A stretch of DNA of 26,984 nt from RGIG5612 sp963599255. Lineage in GTDB: Bacteria > Bacillota > Clostridia > Lachnospirales > Lachnospiraceae. The stretch spans positions 1 through 26,984 of the forward strand of contig CAVBWS010000026.1 in NCBI GenBank assembly GCA_963599255.1, written 5' to 3'. A program made the translations under genes and the position numbers. The stretch's first letter is position 1, and each line of letters starts with the position of its first letter. Shown here in pieces: positions 1 through 7,271 of this stretch. The notes beneath the pieces are model-generated. The model was not told where the DNA came from. It made no database searches and was given only the letters and a program-made list of their open reading frames with translations.

Positions 1-95
1 ATGTATACAGAGTCCACGCCACAAAATATAGTAGCATATTGAATTATCAATATCAATTGAAAACGCCCGCATTATACGCGAGATTAACCCAATAT

Positions 96-872
96 TCAGA
101 AATCTCCTTTTTCAGCTTCTCTGATGGCGCTCATAACATCGATTCCCAGATCCTTGCTGTTAAATGTCTCTGAATCCGGCAGTTCTGCTATAAATCTGCT
201 CATTTTATGTACCTGCAACCGGCAGTTCTTAAGAGCTGCTTCTGTCATATGGCCGCCCTTGGTTTTATCGTCGGATATGAAATGAAAATGCCATCCCGGT
301 GCATTCATGCTGTTCATGTACGCCGGGCAGAAGAGGCCTACTATCGTCCCCTTAATATTCTCGTATTCATATTTGCGTTGATCTGTTTTAAGCGCGATAT
401 TAAGCATTTTAAATGGCTCTTCCTGCTTCAATTCGCTCCTTACAGCCACATATGGAAAATCTCCGTGTATCTTCGCAAAATAGAACTGATTCCTGCCGTA
501 TTTTTCCGTTATATCTTCATTTAGGATTTTCTGCAGTTCCGTCACGGATCCTGCCGAAATCCTGCCGCCTTCTATGTCAGATTCAAAAAACGCGGCATTT
601 CCGTAAGGGATCATATAATCATCTGATGGTATTGCTATGGTTCCGTCATAAAGAGCCTGATATACTACGCCGTCCAGCATTATAAGTTCTCCATTTACGC
701 TCTCGAAGATTCCCATGCCAAAATCTCCGTGCTGCTTGAATTTGCCTACAGAAATAACTCCGTAATACTCGCCCTGTGCTACCGACTGAAACAATGCGAT
801 TTGATATAACGTATGATCTGCTCTGCATATCCTTTCAGTTTCTTTTTTCATATGGTGTCCGTCAATATTCAT
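96..872 (-). CDS. budA: alpha-acetolactate decarboxylase
   Basis: Converts acetolactate to acetoin in the cytoplasm, diverting pyruvate-derived carbon from branched-chain amino acid synthesis. The family pattern is clear: HGDFGMGIFESVNGELIMLDG near the N-terminus, and a C-terminal HFHFISDDKTKGGH block that holds the histidines expected to bind the catalytic zinc. The length of about 258 aa is normal. The reading frame opens at a TTG at 899 that overlaps the preceding MOSC gene. I chose the ATG at 870-872, which has AAGG-type sequence upstream. Another ATG at 849-851 (MKKETE) is equally possible. The gene starts 13 bp after the MOSC stop, so the two are probably co-transcribed, although no functional link between them is known to me. 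Confidence 0.88.
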   Translation of the reverse strand: MNIDGHHMKKETERICRADHTLYQIALFQSVAQGEYYGVISVGKFKQHGDFGMGIFESVNGELIMLDGVVYQALYDGTIAIPSDDYMIPYGNAAFFESDIEGGRISAGSVTELQKILNEDITEKYGRNQFYFAKIHGDFPYVAVRSELKQEEPFKMLNIALKTDQRKYEYENIKGTIVGLFCPAYMNSMNAPGWHFHFISDDKTKGGHMTEAALKNCRLQVHKMSRFIAELPDSETFNSKDLGIDVMSAIREAEKGDF

Positions 873-885
873 ATCTGTTCCGGCC

Positions 886-1347
886 TTATCCTTTCTCAAT
901 CACAATTAAATCCCCTGCCTGTACCGTACCGCCTTCTATTACCCTAGCAAATATTCCTTCCCGCGGCATCACGCAGTCTCCGACCATCCGGCGAATGGCA
1001 CAGTCGGCGTGACATTCCTTTCCTATCTGTGTAACTTCAAGAAGCACCTGTCCGATTCTAAGTTGCGTTCCTATGGGAAGTCTCGTAAGCTCAACACCCC
1101 GTGTCAATATATTTTCCGCAAATGCACCGGTGGGTATATCCGGATACACAGAGCGCATCTTATCCACACTTTCATCAGCCAACAGACTTATCTGCCTGTG
1201 CCAATTTCCGGCATGCGCATCTCCTTCGATTCCATGACCGACCTTCAGATACGCCTTACTTATCTCGTGCTTAGGAGTCCCCTTTTTTTCGCTTATACAT
1301 ACAGCAACGACTCTGGCTGTTCCGACAATTTTATTATTCTCAGACAT
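886..1347 (-). CDS. MOSC domain-containing protein
   Basis: A stand-alone MOSC (molybdenum cofactor sulfurase C-terminal) domain of about 153 aa. MOSC proteins are thought to carry sulfur or act with molybdenum cofactor or N-hydroxylated substrates. The exact role of short bacterial versions is not settled. The block GIEGDAHAGNWHRQISLLA and the cysteine-bearing segment GKECHADCAIRRMVGDC are typical. AAGGAG directly abuts the first ATG at 1353, leaving no spacer. The second ATG (1345-1347, MSENNK) sits 6 nt from the AAGGAG and is the better start. The gene lies upstream of, and probably in one transcript with, the acetolactate decarboxylase gene. Confidence 0.85.
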   Translation of the reverse strand: MSENNKIVGTARVVAVCISEKKGTPKHEISKAYLKVGHGIEGDAHAGNWHRQISLLADESVDKMRSVYPDIPTGAFAENILTRGVELTRLPIGTQLRIGQVLLEVTQIGKECHADCAIRRMVGDCVMPREGIFARVIEGGTVQAGDLIVIEKG

Positions 1348-1362
1348 TTTCATCTCCTTATG

Positions 1363-1440
1363 CAGCTTGTTTTCGTACAGCGATTTAAATGCAATTGCTT
1401 AAAATTATTATCCACCGGCCGGTCGAAAAACGAGGCTGCA
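1363..1440. repeat. dyad in the leader of the MOSC gene
   Basis: Plus-strand GCAGCTTGTTTTCG near 1363-1376 can pair imperfectly with CGAAAAACGAGGCTGC at 1425-1440, enclosing AT-rich sequence and a 10-bp palindrome ACCGGCCGGT at 1414-1423. It sits just upstream of the MOSC ribosome binding site. The ends resemble the GCAGC-rich ends of the hairpin repeats elsewhere in the window, but homology is not clear. No known molybdenum-cofactor riboswitch pattern was recognised. Confidence 0.35.
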
Positions 1441-1449
1441 GCACTGATC

Positions 1450-1488
1450 AACAAAAGACAAGCCGATAAACCATTACGGTTCACCGGC
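1450..1488 (-). terminator. intrinsic terminator of the DUF1858 gene
   Basis: Read on the minus strand, GCCGGTGAACC pairs with GGTTTATCGGC (11 bp with two G-U pairs) around a 5-nt GTAAT loop, followed by TTGTCTTTTGT. It lies about 100 bp past the DUF1858 stop and before the MOSC gene, so it should separate the two transcripts. Confidence 0.7.
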
Positions 1489-1586
1489 CTGACATTTATC
1501 CTTATTAGTTTGTCTATGCATCTTCAGTTCTGGCACATCGCTGTACAAATACATGCGCCAAAGCTCACCTGAATCTATACGCTGCA

Positions 1587-1793
1587 CTAGTTGTTAGCTG
1601 CAAGATAAGCATTCATCTTAGCAACAATAGCATCTGCATCTGTTCCATGTACTACGCATGCATCAACAAGGCTCTCAGCCTGAGCTGATGGGCATCCCAG
1701 ACAATGCATTCCGGTCTCTAAAAGAATAGGTACCAGATTTTCATTTACTCTGAGTATCTCACCAATCGTCATGTCCTTAGTAATAGTTGCCAT
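1587..1793 (-). CDS. DUF1858 domain protein (small redox-disulfide type)
   Basis: A 68-aa protein with the DUF1858 / hybrid-cluster-protein-associated redox disulfide pattern: MTIGEILRVNENLVPILLETGMHCLGCPSAQAESL. The C-x-x-C in HCLGCPSA is the presumed redox or metal-binding pair. Proteins of this family are common in anaerobes near Fe-S and hybrid cluster proteins, but their biochemical role is not established. AAGGAGG lies at good spacing before the ATG. A consensus-like promoter is present upstream and an intrinsic terminator downstream, so it is probably a monocistronic gene. It diverges from the ferredoxin gene. Confidence 0.87.
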   Translation of the reverse strand: MATITKDMTIGEILRVNENLVPILLETGMHCLGCPSAQAESLVDACVVHGTDADAIVAKMNAYLAANN

Positions 1794-1832
1794 TAGATTT
1801 CCTCCTTGTTATACCCTTCTCAAGATTTGTTG

Positions 1833-1861
1833 ATTATAATCTATGACCCTGGCTTTTTCAA
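1833..1861 (-). promoter_or_regulatory. sigma-A-type promoter of the DUF1858 gene
   Basis: On the minus strand, TTGAAA (1856-1861) and TATAAT (1833-1838) are separated by exactly 17 bp, about 45 bp upstream of the start codon. Confidence 0.75.
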
Positions 1862-1949
1862 CATTACAGAAATCGATTGGCGGGATAATAGTACCCAAAA
1901 TTTTTCTTGCTGATTTGCCCGCAAATAGTACATTTTTACAATCTTGCTC

Positions 1950-1978
1950 TTGTTTAGATTGTTAAAATGTTATACAAT
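1950..1978 (+). promoter_or_regulatory. promoter and possible operator of the ferredoxin gene
   Basis: TTGTTT (1950-1955) and TACAAT (1973-1978) are 17 bp apart and about 45 bp before the ATG. An imperfect dyad, TTGTTAAAATGTTATACAA (about 1960-1978), overlies the -10. A further ACAAT lies at about 1938. The dyad loosely resembles the Rex consensus TTGTTAA-N4-TTAACAA but is one base longer and imperfect, so regulator identity is only a guess. Confidence 0.5.
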
Positions 1979-2022
1979 CCCACATACAACAATTACAACA
2001 ATAATAAAGGAGGCTATATATT

Positions 2023-2193
2023 ATGGCATACAAGATTTCTAGCGGCTGCGTAAGCTGCGGAGCATGCGCTGATGCTTGCCCTGTTAGTGCAATTTCTGAA
2101 GGTGACGGACAGTATGTTATCGATGCTGATGCTTGCTTAGATTGCGGCACATGCGCAGATACATGCCCTACAGGTTCTATCTCTCAGGAGTAA
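2023..2193 (+). CDS. 2[4Fe-4S] clostridial-type ferredoxin
   Basis: A 56-aa protein with two classical CxxCxxCxxxCP motifs: C9-V-S-C12-G-A-C15-A-D-A-C19-P, and C38-L-D-C41-G-T-C44-A-D-T-C48-P. These would bind two [4Fe-4S] clusters. Length and symmetry match clostridial ferredoxins, low-potential electron carriers in the cytoplasm that serve pyruvate:ferredoxin oxidoreductase, hydrogenase and similar enzymes. AAAGGAGG precedes the ATG. The gene has its own promoter and a strong terminator, so it is likely a single-gene, highly expressed transcript. It diverges from the DUF1858 redox protein, with which it may share redox-related control. Confidence 0.95.
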   Translation: MAYKISSGCVSCGACADACPVSAISEGDGQYVIDADACLDCGTCADTCPTGSISQE

Positions 2194-2214
2194 GATTGGT
2201 TATACCAATTTCAT

Positions 2215-2254
2215 AAAGGCTCGTGTACCAAACGGCACACGAGCCTTTTATTTT
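2215..2254 (+). terminator. strong intrinsic terminator after the ferredoxin
   Basis: AAAGGCTCGTGT (2215-2226) pairs perfectly over 12 bp with ACACGAGCCTTT (2237-2248), followed by TATTTTG. On the minus strand the tail is weaker, but the structure could also stop gpsA transcripts. Confidence 0.9.
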
Positions 2255-2274
2255 GTTAAAAACGTCTCTCCTCA

Positions 2275-2327
2275 GGCTGCTGTCCATAGCTTAACATCAC
2301 TGTATCCATTGCGATGCAGCCATTTTT
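2275..2327. repeat. GGCTGC/GCAGCC dyad after gpsA
   Basis: GGCTGC (2275-2280) can pair with GCAGCC (2316-2321), followed on the plus strand by ATTTTTT. It lies between the ferredoxin terminator and the 3' end of gpsA. The function is unclear and the long loop makes it a poor terminator. Confidence 0.3.
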
Positions 2328-2334
2328 TAGAATT

Positions 2335-3354
2335 TTAATAAACTTCGTCCGTGAATTCCCGTTTCATCAGGGTATTGAACATGCGCTGTGGAGATGCGTT
2401 TTCAAATACGACCTTATTAACCGCCTCCGCCAGGGGAAGTTCCACTGAATACTTCTGCATCAGCTCCATGGCGGCAGGAAGCATATTTACGCCTTCTACT
2501 ACCATGCCTACTTCTTTGATGGCATCCTGAGCACTCATGCCCTTACCTATAAGATAACCGGCTCTGTTGTTTCGGCTGTGCTTGCTGGTCGCCGTAACTA
2601 TCAGATCCCCCACTCCCGCAAGCCCTGCAAATGTCTGCTCCTGGCAGCCCATGGCTTTACCCAGACGGGTGATCTCAGCCAATCCTCTTGTAATTATTGC
2701 AGCCCTCAGGTTGTCTCCATATCCCAGGCCTTCTGCGATACCCGCGGCCATTGCCATTATATTCTTCAAAGCCCCGCATATCTCCACGCCTTTTATGTCG
2801 CTGTTAGTATAAACTCTCATGACAGAATTAGAAAAAGCCTGCTGAACATACTTGGCAATATCCGTTTCGCTGCTTGCAGCAACGATCGTAGACGGCATGT
2901 CACGTGCCACCTCCTCTGCATGAGTCGGCCCCGATAACGCAACCAGGTGTACCTTGAGTTCCGGGCGCATTTGTTTCAAAACATCTTCTATTACCTCAGT
3001 CATGGACAGCAGCGTATCTGTCTCCATTCCCTTGGCAACATCAACAATTATCTGCCCATCCTCGATAAACGGTGCCGCCTTCTGTGCCGTCTTTCTGACA
3101 TAGACAGAAGGGACTGCAAATACCAGGATATCCTTGTCTGTGCACACCTTGCTCATGTCTTTGGTGAATTCTATCTTCTCAGGAATCCTTACACCCGGAA
3201 GATTCTTATGCATATGAGTATTCTTCAACATATCAGAATCAGCCTCAACAGCTGACCAAGCCGTTACCTTATGGCCACTGTTGCTGAGCATTCTCGCCAG
3301 CGCAGTACCCCACGTACCGGTTCCGATTATTCCTATTTTTGCTGAGTTATTCAT
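2335..3354 (-). CDS. gpsA: NAD(P)-dependent glycerol-3-phosphate dehydrogenase
   Basis: Reduces dihydroxyacetone phosphate to sn-glycerol-3-phosphate for phospholipid synthesis, in the cytoplasm. The 339-aa length is standard. The N-terminal dinucleotide-binding loop IGIIGTGTWGTALARML is at residues about 7-23. The central block GVEICGALKNIMAMAAGIAEGLGYGDN carries the catalytic lysine. AGVGDLIVTATSKHSRN is the family signature. AAGGAG lies 6 nt before the ATG. It is flanked by other transcription units, with no obvious operon partner. Confidence 0.96.
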   Translation of the reverse strand: MNNSAKIGIIGTGTWGTALARMLSNSGHKVTAWSAVEADSDMLKNTHMHKNLPGVRIPEKIEFTKDMSKVCTDKDILVFAVPSVYVRKTAQKAAPFIEDGQIIVDVAKGMETDTLLSMTEVIEDVLKQMRPELKVHLVALSGPTHAEEVARDMPSTIVAASSETDIAKYVQQAFSNSVMRVYTNSDIKGVEICGALKNIMAMAAGIAEGLGYGDNLRAAIITRGLAEITRLGKAMGCQEQTFAGLAGVGDLIVTATSKHSRNNRAGYLIGKGMSAQDAIKEVGMVVEGVNMLPAAMELMQKYSVELPLAEAVNKVVFENASPQRMFNTLMKREFTDEVY

Positions 3355-3454
3355 GTATGCTCCTTATCGATATATTTTATAAGAGTTTATGTCAGGTAAC
3401 ACCCGTACCGCAGTAGCACGCATTATCTGACCCGAATTCAATATTTAATGCAGC

Positions 3455-3534
3455 GTGCCGGATGGTGCATCCACTGCAAAAATGCTCAGCGCAGGCGTTT
3501 TCGAATAATTCCTGCACTCCTAAGTTTACGACAC
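3455..3534 (-). repeat. intergenic hairpin repeat, copy B
   Basis: On the minus strand this begins GTGTCGTAAACTTAGG, has the core TCGAAAACGCCTGCGCTGA and ends GCAGTGGATGCACCATCC-GGCAC. It aligns along its whole 80-bp length with the copy at 7804-7886: 18 of 19 bases match in the core and 18 of 23 at the left end. GCAGCGTG and CACGCAGC extend the dyad outward on both sides. Confidence 0.8.
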
Positions 3535-3575
3535 GCAGCAGTCAATTATTTTGATTATATCGCAGTGGCTGCTGC
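3535..3575. repeat. short dyad next to repeat copy B
   Basis: GCAGCAG (3535-3541) faces CTGCTGC (3569-3575). The right part, CGCAGTGGCTGC, is identical to a piece of the right arm of the repeat at 7804-7886, so this may be a fragment of a second, adjacent copy. Confidence 0.45.
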
Positions 3576-3657
3576 CAATCTATGATGAAATAATATCATA
3601 TCTCTCAGCAAAAAACATTCTGCCCTTTAAGTTCTTAAAAAAATACTGCATTTATTA

Positions 3658-3686
3658 TGCAAATTTCAGCAACAGTCTGGTACAAT
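3658..3686 (+). promoter_or_regulatory. candidate promoter of the secreted nucleotidase gene
   Basis: TACAAT at 3681-3686 is preceded by TGG, giving an extended -10. The -35 (TGCAAA at 3658-3663) is poor. It lies about 48 bp before the start codon. Confidence 0.45.
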
Positions 3687-3733
3687 GTATTTGATATTTA
3701 TAAATATTAAACAAAGTTTTAGGAGGAAGGTAT

Positions 3734-5917
3734 ATGAAAAAATTATTATGCGTATTCATTGCCATGTGTACGGCAATGAGTTTATCTGCCACTGCATTTG
3801 CGGCAGAAGCACCGGCAGGCGGTGCACCGGCCAGTGAGGCTGCTCCCGGCGGCGATTCAGCCGGCGGCCAAGGTGGTGAGTCAGCCGGCGGCCAGGGTGG
3901 CTCAGGTGGCAAGGAGGACTCTAACAAAGTATCAGCTACACCTCTTACGGCTGACGAAGTCATAATCAGCGAGGATACCTATGACCCGCAGGTTACCGAA
4001 AGGGACCTGACAGGACTCTACACAGGTGAGGACGCCGGTGAGAGCCTCGGTGATGTTACCGTTGCAGCCGGAGAAACCTGGCACGTTGATGACAACTGCG
4101 TTGTTGATAAACTGGAAATAGAAGACGGTGCAACTGTAGAAGCAGACATTCCTGTTATTGTATTTTTCTCAGAAAGTTCATCTGTAAATAATGGTGATAT
4201 CATCGGAAATGTTCAGTTCGTAAGCGACTATGATGAGGTTGTAGCCATTATCCACACCAATGATACCCACGGCGAACTGGCAACAGAACCTTATGTAAAG
4301 GGTCTTAAGAGCCAGCTCATCGACAGCGGCAAATACTCACTGGTATTAGCTGTTAACGGCGGCGATCAGTATGCCGGCGGCAATGCGGTTGCTCATATAT
4401 ATGAAGGTGAATTTATTCCTAACATAATGAATGATATCTATGATTACATGACATGGGGCAATAACGATGCCGGACTTACCAATAAAGGTCTGCAGACTTA
4501 TTTCCTGTCAATACTCGGGGATAAGACAGGCGTAACTACTCTTCTTGCTAACCAGAAGGCAAGCGAGGACATCGACATGGAAGCATATGCTGAGTCTTAC
4601 GAAGCTGCAGTAGGTGCTGAAAAGCTGGTAAGCCTCTATCCTGATGTTCTTTCATTAAACGATGATGGCACCATAGATTTCTCAGGACTGGATCTGGCTG
4701 ATTACAATCTTACAGCAGGAGAAAATGCGGTAACAGACGGTGCTGTAGTAGAAACATTGAACGGAACCAAGATTGGTCTCTTCGGTGAGTCAACCCAGGG
4801 CGGTTCTCTTACAGATGCGTATTTTACAGGCGGCATGAATACCGTAAATACAGCTCAGACTATGTCTGATACTCTGGCTGCAGACGGCGCCTCTGTTGTA
4901 ATTATGATCTGCCATACCGGATGGATGGGTGCAGATTCAACCGACGCATCATCTAATGATACTAACTCTGCTCAGGTTGCTATGAAAACAACCGGCATTG
5001 ATGCCATCATTGACGCACATACTCATTCAGTTATCAACGACGGTGAAGGATACATCTTCGCAGGATACGGCAATAATCCGACTGTAAATCAGGCCAGCTG
5101 CAAAGGCGCTGCCATCGGTATATTATACATGTACCTTAAGGACGGCAAGGTTGTAGGTAAAGACTGTGAGAATCTGGTTCCTGCAGAAGATGGAACAGTA
5201 GCAGGCGTTGAACCTGATGCTTATGTTCAGGCTGAAGTAGATGATGCTTATGCCCGCCTTGATGAGGACGGATATTCTACAGTATGGGCAAGCACCGAAT
5301 ATTTCCTGAACGGCGAACGTATCTCATCAGAGGATGCAGGCGGCGGTGTACGTGCCAATGAAACCAACCTGGGCGACCTGGTTGCCGATTCAATACTTTA
5401 TACAGCTCAGAAATTATGGACCGAAAACGAGATCTCCATTGCTCTCTATCCGGGATTCTGGGTTCGTTCTTCAATCGATATAGGTGATATAACACTTATC
5501 GATGCGTTAAGCGTATTTGCAAATCCGCTTAAAATCTATTATGCTGAATATACAGCTGAAGAGCTGGTAAGCAAGATGAATACCAGCTGCGAGAAGATAG
5601 GTGAAGAAAATAATAACATGATGCAGGTAGCCGGACTTACATGCAAGTACGATCCTGATACACATGAGGTAGTTTACCTTGCTGTCGGAGATGAGGTGAT
5701 CTACGAAAACGGTGAATATCTGGTAGACGATTCATGGACTGTAGGATGTGCAGCAGAAGCCGGAGGCGGCGACATTGATAACGCCCCTGAAGATAAGACA
5801 TTTGTTCAGTCAAATATAGATATGGCACAATACTTCTGTGAATATTTAGGTGAAGCAGATTATACAATCCTTCCTGATGAAGTATGCCCGGGCGGAAGAG
5901 TTATTCCTGCCAACTAA
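3734..5917 (+). CDS. secreted UshA-family 5'-nucleotidase/metallophosphatase homologue
   Basis: A 727-aa exported protein. It starts with a signal peptide (MKKLLCVFIAMCTAMSLSATAFA, likely cut before AEAP) and then a Gly/Ala/Ser-rich linker with the repeat SAGGQGG. A beta-rich stretch follows at about residues 100-170. A calcineurin-like phosphoesterase domain starts at IIHTNDTHGEL (D177, H179), with GGDQ (D211) and DAHTHS further on. A C-terminal 5'-nucleotidase domain (RANETNLGDLVADSI) follows. Two family-key places differ. The usual GNHE/GNHD is GNND, with N244 at the catalytic His position. The substrate-loop NGGG-R is YPGFWVR. Activity may therefore be altered or absent. There is no LPxTG or C-terminal anchor. 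AGGAGG precedes the ATG. The next gene is a lipoprotein in the same direction. Confidence 0.85.
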   Translation: MKKLLCVFIAMCTAMSLSATAFAAEAPAGGAPASEAAPGGDSAGGQGGESAGGQGGSGGKEDSNKVSATPLTADEVIISEDTYDPQVTERDLTGLYTGEDAGESLGDVTVAAGETWHVDDNCVVDKLEIEDGATVEADIPVIVFFSESSSVNNGDIIGNVQFVSDYDEVVAIIHTNDTHGELATEPYVKGLKSQLIDSGKYSLVLAVNGGDQYAGGNAVAHIYEGEFIPNIMNDIYDYMTWGNNDAGLTNKGLQTYFLSILGDKTGVTTLLANQKASEDIDMEAYAESYEAAVGAEKLVSLYPDVLSLNDDGTIDFSGLDLADYNLTAGENAVTDGAVVETLNGTKIGLFGESTQGGSLTDAYFTGGMNTVNTAQTMSDTLAADGASVVIMICHTGWMGADSTDASSNDTNSAQVAMKTTGIDAIIDAHTHSVINDGEGYIFAGYGNNPTVNQASCKGAAIGILYMYLKDGKVVGKDCENLVPAEDGTVAGVEPDAYVQAEVDDAYARLDEDGYSTVWASTEYFLNGERISSEDAGGGVRANETNLGDLVADSILYTAQKLWTENEISIALYPGFWVRSSIDIGDITLIDALSVFANPLKIYYAEYTAEELVSKMNTSCEKIGEENNNMMQVAGLTCKYDPDTHEVVYLAVGDEVIYENGEYLVDDSWTVGCAAEAGGGDIDNAPEDKTFVQSNIDMAQYFCEYLGEADYTILPDEVCPGGRVIPAN

Positions 5918-5955
5918 TTATTTGTAAGAACCTTGTATCCGTCGAAAACAAATAA
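5918..5955. repeat. AT-rich 8-bp dyad after the nucleotidase gene
   Basis: TTATTTGT (5918-5925) and ACAAATAA (5948-5955) are perfect inverted repeats with a 22-nt loop. They fill most of the gap to the next gene. With no GC stem or T-tract it is a weak terminator at best. Confidence 0.3.
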
Positions 5956-5991
5956 GCCCTCTGCCCTTCGTGCATAATAAAAGGAGTTTTT

Positions 5992-6963
5992 ATGAAAGCT
6001 TCAAATAGATTTATCAAATTATTGATACTTGCAATTATATGCACACTTTATTTGACAGGATGCAAGTCTTCTGATCAGACGACAGATACTGACAGGACAT
6101 CTTCGGATGTCCCTGTCACATCTGCCACTGAAGAATCATCTGCCGATGAAAACAAATCAGTTGCCACCGGCAGCTACGACGAAGAAAATTCCAAAGTTCC
6201 TGTTCTTTCTAAGGAAGAATCCTCTGAATTATCAGATATTATAAACGCAGCGGCTCAAGGTGATGATCCAGGCGCCTTGGCACTTCTTGAAGAATTCTCA
6301 AAATCAAAACCTGTTTATGCCGACTGTATCCAGGAGATCATCAATTATTGGCATGAAGCCAATGCTGATGATTATGTTAACCTGTCTTATCTTCCTGACG
6401 ATCTGGCAGATGATAACAGTCTATGTCTCATGGTTCTGGGCTTCGGTCTTAATAAGGACGGCTCCATGAGGCAGGAACTTATAGACAGACTTAATCTGGC
6501 ACTTGACTGCGTCGAGCAGTATCCCAATGCATTTATTGCCGTCACGGGAGGCGGAACTGCATCAGAAAACCCGTCCGCCACGGAAGCCGGTGCCATGGCT
6601 GAATGGCTCATGGAAAACGGCATCGCAGAAGATCGCATCATAATAGAAAACAAGTCTAAAACTACAGTAGAAAATGCAGTCTTCACATACAAGATCATCA
6701 CATCTGAATATCCTCAGATAAAAAATATCGCTGTGATCACAAGTGACTACCACATCCCTATGGCCTGCACATTATTTAATGCGCAGTTTTTATTGGCCGC
6801 TTACAATGAACAATCAGATGCAAGTTCATATGCAGCGATCATCCCTAGGCTTCAGATAGTCGCACATGCAGCCTGTCTTACAGACGGCAAATATTCATTT
6901 TCCATGTCCAATCAGGCTCAATGGTTATTTACCCTATTTTCATACAACACAGTGATCTCCTAA
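5992..6963 (+). CDS. lipoprotein with a YdcF/ElyC-like DUF218 domain
   Basis: A 323-aa predicted membrane-anchored lipoprotein: an N-terminal hydrophobic segment ends in the lipobox LTGC (Cys about residue 24), followed by a Ser/Thr/Asp-rich linker to about residue 75. The C-terminal half is a DUF218 domain, seen in LMVLGFGLNKDGSM, then RLNLALDCVEQYPNAFIAVTGGG, ATEAGAMAEWLMENGI, EDRIIIENKSKTTVENA and NIAVITSDYHIPMA. DUF218 proteins such as SanA, YdcF and ElyC are linked to envelope integrity, but the catalysed reaction is unknown. AAAGGAG precedes the ATG. It follows the secreted nucleotidase by 74 bp with no clear terminator between, so the two may be co-transcribed. Confidence 0.82.
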   Translation: MKASNRFIKLLILAIICTLYLTGCKSSDQTTDTDRTSSDVPVTSATEESSADENKSVATGSYDEENSKVPVLSKEESSELSDIINAAAQGDDPGALALLEEFSKSKPVYADCIQEIINYWHEANADDYVNLSYLPDDLADDNSLCLMVLGFGLNKDGSMRQELIDRLNLALDCVEQYPNAFIAVTGGGTASENPSATEAGAMAEWLMENGIAEDRIIIENKSKTTVENAVFTYKIITSEYPQIKNIAVITSDYHIPMACTLFNAQFLLAAYNEQSDASSYAAIIPRLQIVAHAACLTDGKYSFSMSNQAQWLFTLFSYNTVIS

Positions 6964-7068
6964 GAGCTCATATAATGTCATCCGGCATTTGTAAAATATG
7001 CATTTGGACAGATTACCCGACCTAAATCATTATCACAAATAAAAGTGAGATTTTCTGTTGCATTTTCC

Positions 7069-7097
7069 TTGAAAAGGATATGCCCCCATGTTAAAAT
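7069..7097 (+). promoter_or_regulatory. promoter of the purine operon
   Basis: TTGAAA (7069-7074) and TAAAAT (7092-7097) are 17 bp apart. The implied start near 7104 lies just before the riboswitch. No clear PurBox pair was seen upstream, and 6964-7068 holds nothing else recognisable. Confidence 0.72.
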
Positions 7098-7112
7098 CCG
7101 CGTAGTATAAAG

Positions 7113-7219
7113 ATTCTTTGTGACTGACGGATAACACAGTGAACTGTGAGGGAGCAAAGAATTAAGAGAATATTATAATTGCTGATACATATAATATTCT
7201 GTAAGCCGACCGTCTGGGC
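7113..7219 (+). ncRNA. ZTP (pfl) riboswitch
   Basis: Senses ZTP/ZMP, the purine intermediate that builds up when 10-formyl-THF is short. P1 is ATTCTTTG (7113-7120) with CAAAGAAT (7155-7162). It encloses the conserved GUGACUG-CG and GGGAGC elements and a small CACAG-TGAA-CTGTG hairpin. After a linker with its own perfect 10-bp hairpin (7167-7176 / 7191-7200), the conserved 3' element GCCGACCGTCTGGGC (7205-7219) follows. Its final GGGC is also the first strand of the downstream terminator. Ligand binding should therefore block the terminator and turn the operon on. This is the known arrangement of ZTP riboswitches. Confidence 0.92.
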
Positions 7220-7260
7220 ACAGTTAAAAGCTTTTTTAACTGCGCCCTTTATTATTTTTA
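7216..7260 (+). terminator. riboswitch-controlled intrinsic terminator before purE
   Basis: GGGCACAGTTAAAA (7216-7229) pairs with TTTTAACTGCGCCC (7234-7247) with one A-C mismatch and a GCTT loop, followed by TTTATTATTTTT. The first four bases are shared with the riboswitch 3' element. Confidence 0.9.
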
Positions 7261-7271
7261 GGAGAAAAAAC

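Larger units (their letters stand above)
3355..3733. other. 379-bp intergenic region with hairpin repeats and a promoter
   Basis: No gene was found in any frame. The region holds the minus-oriented hairpin repeat at 3455-3534, a second dyad at 3535-3575 (GCAGCAG / CTGCTGC), and a weak promoter just before the secreted nucleotidase gene. Confidence 0.6.

Noticed and set aside
1..95. Gene fragment at the left edge
   Set aside because: No frame continues with protein-like sequence and no RNA gene pattern is visible. It appears to be plain intergenic DNA after the decarboxylase gene.
1009..1572. 187-aa plus-strand frame opposite the MOSC gene and its leader
   Set aside because: The minus-strand MOSC protein is clearly real. 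This frame is low-complexity shadow sequence covering the terminator and dyad.
3820..3910. Tandem repeat or minisatellite in the nucleotidase gene
   Set aside because: The SAGGQGG unit is repeated only twice with variation and is an ordinary Gly-rich linker.
6964..7068. PurR PurBox operator
   Set aside because: No paired, inverted CGAA-type boxes with the expected spacing were seen upstream of the promoter.
7179..7271. N-terminal extension of PurE
   Set aside because: The sequence is the riboswitch linker, 3' element and terminator. PurE homologues start at the MKKVGIIMGSDSD position.
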